Positions 18,221 through 28,117 of a stretch of 64,000 nt of DNA are shown in pieces (positions within the stretch are counted from its first letter, which is position 1; each line of letters starts with the position of its first letter). The notes under the pieces were generated by a model. It was not told the DNA's origin. It was given only the letters and a program-made list of their open reading frames with translations, and made no database searches. The stretch lies in assembly GCF_900258435.1 (NCBI RefSeq), contig NZ_LT992558.1:1253246-1317245 (forward strand), in the 5' to 3' direction. The position numbers and the translations under genes are program-made. This DNA is from Carnobacterium divergens (GTDB taxonomy: Bacteria; Bacillota; Bacilli; Lactobacillales; Carnobacteriaceae).

Positions 18221-20932
18221 ATGTCAAATTATGATGGACCAAGCTATCAAGGTGGGCAAAATCATCCTAAAAAATTTAAGTTTCCTTTCTATTCTGATAC
18301 TGAACAAGTAAGACAGAATGAAAAAAAACAACCTTACGAAACACAAAATAATGAAACAAATAGACCTGTTAAACTAACAAAATCAGGTCGTCAACCAGCA
18401 CCAGATGCTGTTTTTTCAGAATTTTTACATCGTACTAACGAGTACACACGAAAAGAAACGAATGCAGTTGTAAAAAAAGAGACGCAAGATTTCCATACTC
18501 GAAAAGCCAATACTGAAAGAAAAGTTGAAGCGAAACAAGCAGTTAAGCACTCTATCGAAAAACAACCAACTGCCTATCATGAAACAAGAAGTTCAACACC
18601 ATTTAAAGTTCAAAAAATTCCGTCACCGATTTATGGTTTTCAAAGAGAGGACGTAAAGAAGACAATTGACGAAATTGATTATGATCTTTTAGCCGCGCGT
18701 TTAAAAAAAGAGTTAAACACGTTTATTTTGCTAACAGAAAATGAAGATTCAGTCGAAATTGAAGTAGAAAAGGACGTAACCCCTTCAAAATTGATTACAT
18801 TTGAAGAGGTTCTTCCAACGAGTGAAGTCGAAAATAGTCGTCTCATTCAAGAGGAGGAATACCTAGAAGAGACAGAAAAATCGAGGATTTCTCAAATCGA
18901 AGAAATCCACCACGATAAAAAAAGAGGCCTTTCAAGATCCCTTGCTGGAATGATTGAAGAAGAACAAGACATTACAATAAATCGTGGAACGAATGTTGCG
19001 CGTTATTTTGGGGAGCTTCATGAAGAAGAGTTCGGAGATGAAGCTCAAGATTCAGATGAAAATGAAGGCATCAATAAAGAGGAATCATCTGTTGAATCAC
19101 TTTTAGAAGAAGCCACTGAAACGAGTCCATTTAATCAAGAGGAATCTGATTTGGAATTAAAAGCGGCCTTAAGTCGTTTTAATTATTTGTCTCAAACCTT
19201 AACACCAGTAGTTGAAGAACAGGTAGAAGAGTCTAGTCTAGAAGATTCCATTTCAGAAGAAGTGCCGCCCTTTTTTGAAGAAAAGAGAGCAGAACCTGTC
19301 AGCGAAGAACTTGAGGAAACGATTGTAGAAGAACAGCCACAAGCAGTTGAAGAACCTTCAACGGAAGAGCCAGAAGCATTCATTGCAGAAGAAGGGCCTC
19401 CATTAATTGAAGAGACAAGAATTGAACCAGCATTGAAAGATAACCCTGTTTCTTTAGAAGAAAAAGTAGCAGTTTCAGTTTTAAATCAAATTGAAGACGA
19501 AAATCTCGCTGCGTATCAATTTCCTTCACTGAGCTTACTTGAACCACCTGTTCAATTTACAAATAGTGCCGTGGATGATTGGGTTATTGAACAAGCTGAA
19601 ATGCTAAATGAAGCCTTAGATGCCTTTGGGGTTGATGCCCAAGTAATTGGCTGGACGATTGGACCGGCAGTAACTCAATTTGAATTGCAGTTGGGTCGAG
19701 GCGTCAAAGTGAATAAAATAACTAATTTATCAGATGATTTGAAGCTTGCGTTAGCAGCAAAAGACATTCGGATAGAAGCACCCATTCCAGGCAGAAGTTC
19801 TGTCGGGGTTGAGATTCCAAATCAATTTTCAAGACCAGTCATGCTATCCGAAGTGATGGAAAGTCCAGAATTTAAAGAAAATAAATCGCCCTTAACAGTC
19901 GCAATTGGAGTGAATCTATCTGGGAAAGCAGTGGTTTCAACCATTGATAAAATGCCCCATGGGTTAATTGCAGGAGCAACAGGTTCAGGTAAGAGTGTCT
20001 TTATCAATTCAATTTTAATCAGCTTACTATACAAAGCAAATCCAAGTGAAGTGAAATTGATTTTAATTGATCCAAAAGCGGTGGAGCTTGCGCCTTATAA
20101 CGACATTCCTCATTTACTATCACCCGTTATTTCAGAACCAAAAGCTGCAGCAGAAGCGTTAAAATGGGCAGTTGAAGAAATGGAAGAACGTTACCAAAAA
20201 TTGGCAGCAGCTGGTGTTCGAAACATTGAAAAATTCAATGAAAAAGCAGCTCTCCATGGCGATCACGGATTGAAAATTCCTTATATCGTGATTGTTATTG
20301 ATGAGTTGGCCGATTTAATGATGGTGGCGAGTAGCGAAGTTCAAGACTACATCGCTCGCATTACACAAAAGGCAAGAGCTGCAGGGATTCATTTACTAGT
20401 TGCAACACAAAGACCGAGTGTGGATGTGGTAACAGGAACCATTAAAAATAATATTCCAACTCGAGTAGCCTTTATGGTTTCTAGTCAAGTGGATTCAAGA
20501 ACCATTATGGATACAGGTGGAGCAGAAAAATTACTTGGAAAAGGGGATATGCTGTTCTTAGAAAATGGCATAGGCCAACCTATTCGAGTACAAGGAACCT
20601 ATGTTGAAAACGAAATTGATTCGATTGTGCAACATGTGAAGGATCAACGAGCAGCTAATTATCTGTTTGAACCAGAAACCTTACTTGCAAAATTAGAACT
20701 AGTTGAAAGTCAAGATGAGCTATTTGATGAAATTCTAGCCTTTATTTCAGAAGAAGACACCGTTTCCGTTTCTTTATTGCAACGTAAATTTAAAATTGGA
20801 TTTAATCGTGCTTCTAACTTAATTGAAGCATTAGAAGAGCAACAGTTAATTTCTGGAAATAAAGGTTCTAAACCAAGAGATGTCTTTTTAACGAAAGCAA
20901 CTTATGAAGCAAATTATCAAAAAACGGAGTAA
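18221..20932 (+). CDS. sftA: DNA translocase SftA (FtsK/SpoIIIE family)
   Basis: A 903-residue ATP-driven DNA pump that clears chromosomal DNA from the division septum. No N-terminal membrane helices are seen, which separates it from SpoIIIE and fits SftA. Residues 1-420 are a charged, mostly disordered linker very rich in Glu, including a twice-repeated motif (EEVPPFFEEKRAEP at 346-359; EEGPPLIEETRIEP at 390-403). The motor follows with Walker A GATGSGKS at 585-592 and Walker B YIVIVIDELADLM near 690. A winged-helix gamma domain closes the protein (about 840-900, KFKIGFNRASNLIEALE). Confidence 0.93.
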   Translation: MSNYDGPSYQGGQNHPKKFKFPFYSDTEQVRQNEKKQPYETQNNETNRPVKLTKSGRQPAPDAVFSEFLHRTNEYTRKETNAVVKKETQDFHTRKANTERKVEAKQAVKHSIEKQPTAYHETRSSTPFKVQKIPSPIYGFQREDVKKTIDEIDYDLLAARLKKELNTFILLTENEDSVEIEVEKDVTPSKLITFEEVLPTSEVENSRLIQEEEYLEETEKSRISQIEEIHHDKKRGLSRSLAGMIEEEQDITINRGTNVARYFGELHEEEFGDEAQDSDENEGINKEESSVESLLEEATETSPFNQEESDLELKAALSRFNYLSQTLTPVVEEQVEESSLEDSISEEVPPFFEEKRAEPVSEELEETIVEEQPQAVEEPSTEEPEAFIAEEGPPLIEETRIEPALKDNPVSLEEKVAVSVLNQIEDENLAAYQFPSLSLLEPPVQFTNSAVDDWVIEQAEMLNEALDAFGVDAQVIGWTIGPAVTQFELQLGRGVKVNKITNLSDDLKLALAAKDIRIEAPIPGRSSVGVEIPNQFSRPVMLSEVMESPEFKENKSPLTVAIGVNLSGKAVVSTIDKMPHGLIAGATGSGKSVFINSILISLLYKANPSEVKLILIDPKAVELAPYNDIPHLLSPVISEPKAAAEALKWAVEEMEERYQKLAAAGVRNIEKFNEKAALHGDHGLKIPYIVIVIDELADLMMVASSEVQDYIARITQKARAAGIHLLVATQRPSVDVVTGTIKNNIPTRVAFMVSSQVDSRTIMDTGGAEKLLGKGDMLFLENGIGQPIRVQGTYVENEIDSIVQHVKDQRAANYLFEPETLLAKLELVESQDELFDEILAFISEEDTVSVSLLQRKFKIGFNRASNLIEALEEQQLISGNKGSKPRDVFLTKATYEANYQKTE

Positions 20933-20995
20933 ATGAAAAATTCAATTGTTTATTTTTAGGAAGTTCTAATACAAAAGGATTCTAGGTGAAAGCAG

Positions 20996-21024
20996 TATGC
21001 TAATGAAAAAAATCGTGGTATACT
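20996..21024 (+). promoter_or_regulatory. Candidate murC promoter
   Basis: TATACT at 21019-21024 with a weak -35 (TATGCT, 20996-21001) at 17 bp. It lies in the 247-nt gap between sftA and murC, which has no other clear feature. Confidence 0.4.
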
Positions 21025-21179
21025 AATAGCGTTATAATTTTTGAATAAGTAACTATTTATAGAAGAAATTGATGCTAAAAAGACCCGTTAATTAAAATAG
21101 GGACATGACTGTTTAATAAAAATATAAGTAACTAGACGATTTAGATAACTACGAATCACATCATTTGGAGGCAAAAAAA

Positions 21180-22511
21180 ATGAATACAAATACACTATAT
21201 CACTTTGTCGGTATCAAAGGTTCTGGAATGAGCGCATTAGCATTAGTCTTGAATGATAAAGGTTTTAATGTACAAGGATCTGATGTTGAAAAATACTTCT
21301 TTACTCAAAAAGGAATAGAAGATGCAGGAATTCCAATCTTCCCATTTGCGAAAGAAAACATTCGTGAAGGATTAACGGTTATTGCAGGGAATGCATTTCC
21401 AGATACTCATGAAGAAATTCAAGCCGCTTTAGATTTAGGAATTCCAGTTATTCGCTACCATAAATTTATCGGTGAGTTTTTAAAACAATACACAAGTGTT
21501 GCCATTACAGGTTCTCACGGTAAAACAAGTACAACAGGACTATTAGCACATGTATTAAGTTCAATTGAACCAACAAGCTACATCATTGGAGATGGAACGG
21601 GGCATGGTGTACCTGATGCTGATTTCTTTGTCTTAGAAGCTTGCGAATACCGTCGTCATTTCTTAGCCTACCGTCCTGATTATGCCATTATGACCAATAT
21701 TGATTTTGATCATCCTGATTACTTTACAGGTATTGAAGATGTATTTGACGCTTTCCAATCAATGGCCAACCAAGTTCAAAAAGCAATTATTGCTTGTGGT
21801 GAAGATGAAGAGTTGCAAAAAATTAAAGCAAATGTTCCAGTGCTTTATTATGGATTTGCCGATCACAATGATTTCCAAGCCCGCAACATTACGCGTTCGA
21901 CAAAAGGGTCAAGTTTCGATGTGTACATTTCGAATGAATTTTACAATCACTTTGAAATTCCAACCTATGGAGCTCATAATGTATTAAATGCACTTGCAGT
22001 TATTGCCCTTTGTCAACTTGAAGGCATTTCAAAAGAAAAAATTGCTGAAAACTTACTGACTTTCCAAGGCGTTAAACGTCGTTTTAGTGAAAAACAAATG
22101 GGAGACATGGTTATCATTGATGATTACGCACACCATCCTTCTGAAATCCGTGCTACTTTAGATGCTGCACGTCAAAAGTATCCAGATAAAGAAATTATTG
22201 CGGTTTTCCAACCTCATACCTTCACAAGAACGGTTGCGTTGTTGAGCGAATTTGCTGAAGCGCTAAATCTAGCAGACTCTGTTTATCTATGTGATATCTT
22301 TGGATCAGCAAGAGAAGATCAAGGAAGCGTAACAATCCAAGATTTGGCTGAAAAAATTAAAAATGGTGCCACTGTTTTAAAAGAAGAAAACATGTCGCCA
22401 TTATTGAATCATCATGATGCAGTTGTTATCTTTATGGGTGCAGGAGATGTTCAAAAATTTGAAAGCTCTTATGAAACACTATTAAGCAGAACTACTCTAC
22501 AAAACAATTAA
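21180..22511 (+). CDS. murC: UDP-N-acetylmuramate--L-alanine ligase
   Basis: A 443-residue Mur ligase that joins L-Ala to UDP-MurNAc in cytosolic peptidoglycan precursor synthesis. Visible are the UDP-binding start [14 protein letters not shown], the ATP loop [11 protein letters not shown] (about residue 112), and the C-terminal domain motifs [10 protein letters not shown] (about 320) and VFQPHTFTR (about 350). The ATG at 21180 follows TTTGGAGGC; a TTG at 21165 in frame contains that ribosome site and is rejected. murC after sftA is the common order in Bacilli. Confidence 0.97.
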   Translation: MNTNTLYHFVGIKGSGMSALALVLNDKGFNVQGSDVEKYFFTQKGIEDAGIPIFPFAKENIREGLTVIAGNAFPDTHEEIQAALDLGIPVIRYHKFIGEFLKQYTSVAITGSHGKTSTTGLLAHVLSSIEPTSYIIGDGTGHGVPDADFFVLEACEYRRHFLAYRPDYAIMTNIDFDHPDYFTGIEDVFDAFQSMANQVQKAIIACGEDEELQKIKANVPVLYYGFADHNDFQARNITRSTKGSSFDVYISNEFYNHFEIPTYGAHNVLNALAVIALCQLEGISKEKIAENLLTFQGVKRRFSEKQMGDMVIIDDYAHHPSEIRATLDAARQKYPDKEIIAVFQPHTFTRTVALLSEFAEALNLADSVYLCDIFGSAREDQGSVTIQDLAEKIKNGATVLKEENMSPLLNHHDAVVIFMGAGDVQKFESSYETLLSRTTLQNN

Positions 22512-22522
22512 ATTGATTGATG

Positions 22523-22554
22523 CCTAAACAAAATTATTTGTTTAGGTTTTTATT
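22523..22554 (+). terminator. Rho-independent terminator of murC
   Basis: A 10-bp stem (CCTAAACAAA at 22523-22532 with 22537-22546) followed by TTTTTATTTTT. Confidence 0.82.
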
Positions 22555-22648
22555 TTTATAGAAAGTGAAATTAAAAAACTTTATTCATTACATTTTCCAG
22601 AACATTTGGTAAAATAAAGACAAAGACAATGAAGGAGAAAATGAAAAA

Positions 22649-23110
22649 ATGATGAAACCAAGAAAAATGGGGAAATTGATTACGGAAATCCAAGAAGGCG
22701 ATCAATTAAGTGTGACGGAATCAATTGAAGATAAAGATATCTTGTTGTACTTAGGATTGACAAATGATGCAAATCCCTTATTTATTCAACATGATTATAC
22801 CAATCAAACGGAATACGAAAAGCCATTAGTGCCGGTTATTATGCTGATTGGCATTATGACAAGTACGATTTCAAAACATTTACCAGGACCAGGGTCAAAT
22901 GTAGTGAATGTTTCAGTAAACTGCGTAAATCCCGTCTACCACTATGAAACGATTACCTTTGAATTCGAAGTCATTCGAGTGGATTTAATGAAAGAAGTAG
23001 TGACGATTTCAGTAGAAGCAAAAAACATGGAAGGTGAGCGAGTAATTGACGCTAGCTTTATTGTTGAGCCGCCACGATTAATCCCCCAAATTGAAGAAGC
23101 CTTACATTAA
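22649..23110 (+). CDS. MaoC-like hot-dog fold protein (dehydratase/hydratase type)
   Basis: A 153-residue single hot-dog domain resembling MaoC-type (R)-specific enoyl-CoA hydratases. The central stretch YLGLTNDANPLFIQHDY contains the Asn-Asp-x-Asn-Pro-x-x-x-x-x-His pattern that usually carries the catalytic Asp and His, here modified (Phe-Ile-Gln before His). Substrate unknown; the gene stands alone between terminators, not in a fatty-acid operon. An AAGGAG site lies before the ATG. Confidence 0.75.
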   Translation: MMKPRKMGKLITEIQEGDQLSVTESIEDKDILLYLGLTNDANPLFIQHDYTNQTEYEKPLVPVIMLIGIMTSTISKHLPGPGSNVVNVSVNCVNPVYHYETITFEFEVIRVDLMKEVVTISVEAKNMEGERVIDASFIVEPPRLIPQIEEALH

Positions 23111-23140
23111 AATCAGAGTGCGCAAACTCTGGTTTTTTTC
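23111..23140 (+). terminator. Rho-independent terminator of the MaoC-like gene
   Basis: A 9-bp stem (AATCAGAGT with ACTCTGGTT, one GU pair) around a 6-nt loop, then a T-run. Confidence 0.8.
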
Positions 23141-23268
23141 TTTTGAAGGGAACGAATTTCTTTTTCGCTATCTGCTCTTTTTTTTGGTAGAATAGAAGAG
23201 ATGAAATTGGCACCAAACGATAAGTGAACACCACTTACTTAAGGTTTCCATAAAAAAGGAGTTTTCTT

Positions 23269-25929
23269 ATGACGAAAAAAAATAAACTATTATTGATTGA
23301 TGGAAGCAGTATTGCGTTCAGAGCATTTTATGCAATTCCCGGATCATTAGATCGATTTGTTAATAAAAACGGGCTTCACACAAATGCCCTTTTTAGCTTT
23401 CACCGAATGTTAGAAAATGAAATGAGTAAAGAAGAACCGACACATGTATTAGTTGCATTTGATGCAGGGAAAACGACATTTAGACATGAATTTTATAAAG
23501 AATATAAAGATGGACGGTCTAAAACCCCAGGGGAATTTAAAGAGCAAATGCCTTATTTACGTGATTTACTAGTCGGATTTGGGATTCCACATTACGAATT
23601 GGATAATTATGAAGCGGATGATATTATTGGAACCCTAGCAACGCAAGTAGACCCAAATGAATATGACGTTGTAGTCGTTTCAGGCGACCGAGATTTAACG
23701 CAACTTGCTAAAGAAAATGTTCGTGTGGACATTACCATAAAAGGCGTTAGTGAAATCGAAGAAAATACCCCTGCTTATCTAATGGAAAAATACGGTTTAA
23801 CGCCAAATCAAATTATTGACATGAAGGGATTAGCAGGAGACTCTTCTGATAACATCCCAGGAGTGACCAATATTGGTGAAAAAACAGCTTTAAAACTGTT
23901 ACATGAATTTGGTTCTGTTGAAGGCGTGTATGAAAACATTGAAGATATGAAAAAAAGCAAACGAAAAGAAAACCTAATCAATGACAAAGAACAAGCTTTC
24001 CTAAGTAAACGCTTGGCAACAATCGATGTTGAGGCTCCTCTAGAAGTGACAGTGGATGATTTAGTTTACAAAGGAAAAGACGTTGGAAAACTAATTGAGT
24101 TTTATAAAGAAATGGATTTTAAATCATTTTTAAGCAAATTAGATACTAAAGCTTATGATGAAGAAAATCAAATTGAAAAAGCTGAAATTCTTTTTGAAGT
24201 GGTAACCGAAGTAAAACCTGAAATGTTCGGTAAAGAAGGTGCTTTATACGTTGAAATGTTAAGTGATAATTACCATACAGCAGATATTGTAGGAGTCACT
24301 TGGACAAATGGCGAAAAAATTTATATGGCAGATCCTGATTTTATTTTAGCAGAGCCGTTATTTGCAGAATGGTTAAAAGACGAATCAATAGTTAAACACG
24401 TCTTTGATGCAAAACGAACAGTCGTAGCAATGAAACGCTACGGCAACGAAGTGAATGGCATCCAGTTTGACGTTTTACTGGCCTCTTATATTTTAAATAC
24501 AAATGACAACAGTAAAGACTTATCTGAAGTAGCAATGGAGCATGATTACTATGAAGTTGATTCAGATGAAAGTGTCTATGGAAAAGGAGCTAAAATTGCC
24601 ATTCCAGAAGATCCAGCAGTTCTTTATCAACATTTAGCGAGAAAAGCAAAAGCTATTGAAGTTTTAAGCAAGCATTTGAAAACTGAGTTAGAAAAAAGTG
24701 AACAAAGTGATCTTTTCTTTACAATGGAATTGCCTCTTTCAATGGTATTAGCAAAAATGGAAATGACAGGTGTAAAAGTCAATGCCAATCGCTTACTAGA
24801 AATGAAATCAGAATTTGCTACTCGCTTAACTGAAATTGAAGCGCGTATCTATGAAGAAGCTGGAGAAACTTTTAACATCAATTCACCAAAACAATTAGGT
24901 GTGATTTTATTTGAAAAAATGGGATTACCTGCAATTAAGAAAACTAAAACCGGCTATTCAACAGCAGTTGATGTTTTAGAGCAATTAAGAGAACAAGCGC
25001 CAATCGTAGATGATATTTTACAATACCGTCAAATTGCTAAAATTCAATCAACCTATGTGGAGGGCTTACTAAAAGTCGTTCATAATGCGACTGGAAAAGT
25101 ACACACTAGATATGTTCAAACCTTAACCCAAACAGGTCGCCTTAGTTCCGTTGATCCTAACTTACAAAATATTCCGATTCGCTTAGAAGAAGGGCGTAAA
25201 ATTAGACAAGCCTTTGTACCAAGCCATGAAGGCTGGAAAATGTTTGCTTCCGATTATTCACAAATTGAATTACGTGTGCTGGCAGATATTTCAAATGACA
25301 CCCATTTAAAAGAAGCCTTTCTTGAAGGGCAAGACATCCATTCAAGTACGGCAATGCGCGTTTTTGGAATTGAAAAAGCAGAAGATGTGACTGGAAATAT
25401 GCGTCGCCAAGCAAAAGCGGTTAACTTTGGAATCGTTTATGGCATCAGTGACTACGGACTATCACAAAACTTAGGAATAACTAGAAAAGAAGCACAACAA
25501 TTTATTGATACGTATTTTGATAAATATCCAGGCGTTAAACAATATATGGAAGACATCGTACGGGAAGCAAAAGACAAGGGCTATGTTGAAACCTTATTCC
25601 ACCGTCGCCGTTACTTGAAAGACATTAATTCAAGAAACTTTAACCTACGATCATTTGCTGAAAGAACCGCTATGAATACGCCAATCCAAGGAAGTGCGGC
25701 TGATATTATTAAAGTAGCGATGATTGAAATGGACAAACGTTTAAAAGCAGAAAATTTAAAAGCGACGATGTTGTTACAAGTACACGATGAACTGATTTTT
25801 GAAGCACCGATGGAAGAAATTCCAATCCTTGAAAAATTAGTTCCAGAAGTGATGGAACATGCCGTGAAATTACAAGTTCCATTAAAAGTAGACAGCAATT
25901 ATGGCGACAGTTGGTATGACGCTAAATAA
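23269..25929 (+). CDS. polA: DNA polymerase I
   Basis: An 886-residue family A polymerase for gap filling and Okazaki fragment processing. Residues 1-290 are the 5'-nuclease (DYEADDIIGT; VSGDRDLTQL; GLAGDSSDNIPGV). The 3'-5' exonuclease-like domain (about 300-480) lacks the Asp-x-Glu pair, showing ALYVEML in its place, so proofreading is probably absent, as in Bacillus. The polymerase domain has SDYSQIELRVLA (about 662-673), RRQAKAVNFGIVYG and QVHDELIFEAP. It heads a polA-mutM-coaE series. Confidence 0.97.
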   Translation: MTKKNKLLLIDGSSIAFRAFYAIPGSLDRFVNKNGLHTNALFSFHRMLENEMSKEEPTHVLVAFDAGKTTFRHEFYKEYKDGRSKTPGEFKEQMPYLRDLLVGFGIPHYELDNYEADDIIGTLATQVDPNEYDVVVVSGDRDLTQLAKENVRVDITIKGVSEIEENTPAYLMEKYGLTPNQIIDMKGLAGDSSDNIPGVTNIGEKTALKLLHEFGSVEGVYENIEDMKKSKRKENLINDKEQAFLSKRLATIDVEAPLEVTVDDLVYKGKDVGKLIEFYKEMDFKSFLSKLDTKAYDEENQIEKAEILFEVVTEVKPEMFGKEGALYVEMLSDNYHTADIVGVTWTNGEKIYMADPDFILAEPLFAEWLKDESIVKHVFDAKRTVVAMKRYGNEVNGIQFDVLLASYILNTNDNSKDLSEVAMEHDYYEVDSDESVYGKGAKIAIPEDPAVLYQHLARKAKAIEVLSKHLKTELEKSEQSDLFFTMELPLSMVLAKMEMTGVKVNANRLLEMKSEFATRLTEIEARIYEEAGETFNINSPKQLGVILFEKMGLPAIKKTKTGYSTAVDVLEQLREQAPIVDDILQYRQIAKIQSTYVEGLLKVVHNATGKVHTRYVQTLTQTGRLSSVDPNLQNIPIRLEEGRKIRQAFVPSHEGWKMFASDYSQIELRVLADISNDTHLKEAFLEGQDIHSSTAMRVFGIEKAEDVTGNMRRQAKAVNFGIVYGISDYGLSQNLGITRKEAQQFIDTYFDKYPGVKQYMEDIVREAKDKGYVETLFHRRRYLKDINSRNFNLRSFAERTAMNTPIQGSAADIIKVAMIEMDKRLKAENLKATMLLQVHDELIFEAPMEEIPILEKLVPEVMEHAVKLQVPLKVDSNYGDSWYDAK

Positions 25930-25938
25930 AAGAATAGC

Positions 25939-25982
25939 CTTGCATCCATTTGATAAAATAAAAAATGGGTGCAAGTTTTTTA
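25939..25982 (+). terminator. Hairpin terminator between polA and mutM
   Basis: A 13-bp stem with one GU pair (25939-25951 with 25963-25975) and a T7 run, ending just before the mutM ribosome site. Confidence 0.78.
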
Positions 25983-26000
25983 AGAAGAAAGGAGCTTTTT

Positions 26001-26861
26001 ATGCCAGAATTACCAGAAGTTGAAACGGTCCGAAAAGGACTAACCAACCTTGTTAAAGGTGCCACGATTAAAGACGTAGCAGTTTATTGGGATCGCATTA
26101 TCACAAAACCATTTTCTGGTGAAGAGTTTGGTCATCAATTAATAGGAGAAACCATTCAACGTATTGACCGTCGAGGAAAATACTTGATTTTTATTTTAGA
26201 TCACTGGGCAATGATTTCCCATTTGCGAATGGAAGGCAAGTATGAAGTTGAAGAAACGGAAACACCTTTGAAAAAACATACTCATGTGGTTTTTCATTTA
26301 ACAGATGGCCGAGATTTAAGGTACTTAGACGTTCGAAAATTTGGTCGTATGACATTAGTTCCTTTGGGAGAACAATTTAATGTGACTGGAATACGCGACT
26401 TAGGACCAGAACCTATTCCAGATTTCTTTAAGCTACCAGAATTTTCAAAGGCTTTAGGTATAAAAAACAGAGCCATCAAGCCATTATTACTAGAACAAAA
26501 AATTGTTACAGGTCTAGGCAATATTTATGTTGACGAAGCTCTTTTTGAAGCGGAAATCCATCCTTTACGTCCAGCGAACTCATTGAAAAAAAGTGAAGTC
26601 AAAGCCCTTTATCAAGCGATTATTGATGTTTTAGGTCGAGCAGTTGAAGCAGGTGGAACGACAATTCGAACGTATCAAAATGCGTTAGGAGAAGCAGGAA
26701 CATTCCAAGTAGAACTAGCAGTGTATGGTAAAACAGGCGAGCCTTGCATTCGCTGTGGACACCTTATTGAGAAAATTAAGGTAGCACAACGAGGAACCCA
26801 CTTTTGTCCTCAATGTCAAAAATTGACAACTACAAATACAAAGTCATTCAATCAATTATAG
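26001..26861 (+). CDS. mutM: Formamidopyrimidine-DNA glycosylase
   Basis: A 286-residue bifunctional glycosylase/AP lyase that excises 8-oxoguanine and formamidopyrimidines. It begins MPELPEVE (catalytic Pro2 and Glu3), has the conserved Lys in GKYLIF, the helix-two-turn-helix region QKIVTGLGNIYVDEALF (about 155-172), and the C-terminal zinc finger CIRCGH...FCPQCQ. ATG at 26001 follows AAAGGAG; the upstream extension lacks Pro2 chemistry and is rejected. Confidence 0.97.
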   Translation: MPELPEVETVRKGLTNLVKGATIKDVAVYWDRIITKPFSGEEFGHQLIGETIQRIDRRGKYLIFILDHWAMISHLRMEGKYEVEETETPLKKHTHVVFHLTDGRDLRYLDVRKFGRMTLVPLGEQFNVTGIRDLGPEPIPDFFKLPEFSKALGIKNRAIKPLLLEQKIVTGLGNIYVDEALFEAEIHPLRPANSLKKSEVKALYQAIIDVLGRAVEAGGTTIRTYQNALGEAGTFQVELAVYGKTGEPCIRCGHLIEKIKVAQRGTHFCPQCQKLTTTNTKSFNQL

Positions 26862-26876
26862 AAAAGAGTGATAAAG

Positions 26877-27488
26877 ATGACAGTTATCTTAGGTTTAACA
26901 GGGAGTATTGCCACCGGAAAATCAACCGTCAGCCAACTCTTCAAAGATTTTGGCTTTCCAGTAGTAGATGCTGATCTTGGGGCAAGAGCCGTAGTCGAAA
27001 AAGGAACAGCAGGTCTTAGAGCAATCAAAACCTATTTTGGCGATGAAATCATCCATTCAGATGGCAGTTTGAATCGGCAAAAACTTGGAAAGATTGTCTT
27101 TGAAGACGGAGAGAAACGAAAACAGTTAAATGAACTTTTAAAACCCTATATTCGAAAATGGATTATGGATGAGACTCAAAAACAAGTTGTAAAAGGCGTG
27201 TCATTGGTCGTGTTGGATATTCCGCTTTTATATGAAGCGGAGTACGACAAAGTTGTAGATATGGTGATGGTAGTAGCCGTTTCTCCTGCCACTCAACTAA
27301 AACGACTACAAAAACGCAATCAATTATCAAAAGAAGAAGCCTTATTGCGAATTCACTCGCAAAAATCAATTGTTGAAAAAGAGCAACTTGCGGATATTGT
27401 GATCGATAATAATGGGTCAAAAGAATCAACCAAACAACAAGTCGAAAAGTGGCTAGGTCAAATGGGGTTTCTTTCTATCAAAGGATAG
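26877..27488 (+). CDS. coaE: Dephospho-CoA kinase
   Basis: A 203-residue P-loop kinase that makes CoA from dephospho-CoA, the final step of the pathway. Walker A is GLTGSIATGKST (residues 6-17); VVDADLGARAVV and VLDIPLLYE are the substrate and Walker B-like motifs. Start ATG 26877 with AAAGAG upstream. It follows mutM by 15 nt, the common polA-mutM-coaE arrangement. Confidence 0.96.
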   Translation: MTVILGLTGSIATGKSTVSQLFKDFGFPVVDADLGARAVVEKGTAGLRAIKTYFGDEIIHSDGSLNRQKLGKIVFEDGEKRKQLNELLKPYIRKWIMDETQKQVVKGVSLVVLDIPLLYEAEYDKVVDMVMVVAVSPATQLKRLQKRNQLSKEEALLRIHSQKSIVEKEQLADIVIDNNGSKESTKQQVEKWLGQMGFLSIKG

Positions 27489-27532
27489 GAAGAACTCTAT
27501 TTTTATAATCAACACCTTTTTTCATAAGTCTT

Positions 27533-27560
27533 TTCACAAAGGTTCAAGCTATGTTATAAT
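27533..27560 (+). promoter_or_regulatory. nrdR promoter
   Basis: TTCACA at 27533-27538 and TATAAT at 27555-27560 with a 16-bp spacer, upstream of nrdR. Confidence 0.6.
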
Positions 27561-27634
27561 GACGTGTAAACACCTAATTATAATACGAATTATTTTATTA
27601 ATCATAATAAATTAAACATAGAGGATGATGAAAA

Positions 27635-28093
27635 GTGCAATGTCCACGCTGTCAAAATAATGGTTCTAGAGTTGTCGACAGTCGTCCAGCAGATGAAGGA
27701 CGAGCAATTAGACGAAGACGTGAATGTGAAGCATGCAGCTTTCGTTTTACAACCTTTGAAAGAACAGAACAGGCGCCTTTACTTGTTGTCAAAAAAAATG
27801 GAACAAGAGAAGAATTTAATCGTGAAAAAATCTTACGTGGCCTTATTCGCTCCTGTGAAAAACGCCCAGTAGCAATGGAGCAAGTTGAAAAAATTGTCGA
27901 TGAAGTTGAAAATAAAGTTCGAGGTTTAGGTGAAAATGAAGTATCAACCACTTTGATTGGCGAATACATCATGGAACGCTTAGCCCAAGTAGACGAAGTT
28001 GCCTATATTCGTTTTGCAAGTGTCTACCGTGAATTTAAAGATATGAGTGTCTTTTTGAAAGAATTACAAGAAATGCAAGAAAAAGAAAAATAA
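27635..28093 (+). CDS. nrdR: Transcriptional repressor NrdR
   Basis: A 152-residue nucleotide-sensing repressor of ribonucleotide reductase genes. The N-terminal zinc ribbon has CPRC (residues 3-6) and CEAC (31-34); the ATP-cone domain runs from about residue 49 ([16 protein letters not shown]). The start codon is GTG at 27635 after GAGGATGATG. Standing before dnaB-dnaI is a conserved arrangement. Likely target in this window: nrdDG, which has candidate NrdR boxes. Confidence 0.96.
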   Translation: MQCPRCQNNGSRVVDSRPADEGRAIRRRRECEACSFRFTTFERTEQAPLLVVKKNGTREEFNREKILRGLIRSCEKRPVAMEQVEKIVDEVENKVRGLGENEVSTTLIGEYIMERLAQVDEVAYIRFASVYREFKDMSVFLKELQEMQEKEK

Positions 28094-28117
28094 GCAAGCG
28101 AAAGGTGTGAATCTTAT

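Noticed and set aside
27652-27972. 106-codon minus-strand frame opposite nrdR
   Set aside because: NrdR on the plus strand is complete with both zinc motifs; the antisense frame is low-complexity Ser/Arg.
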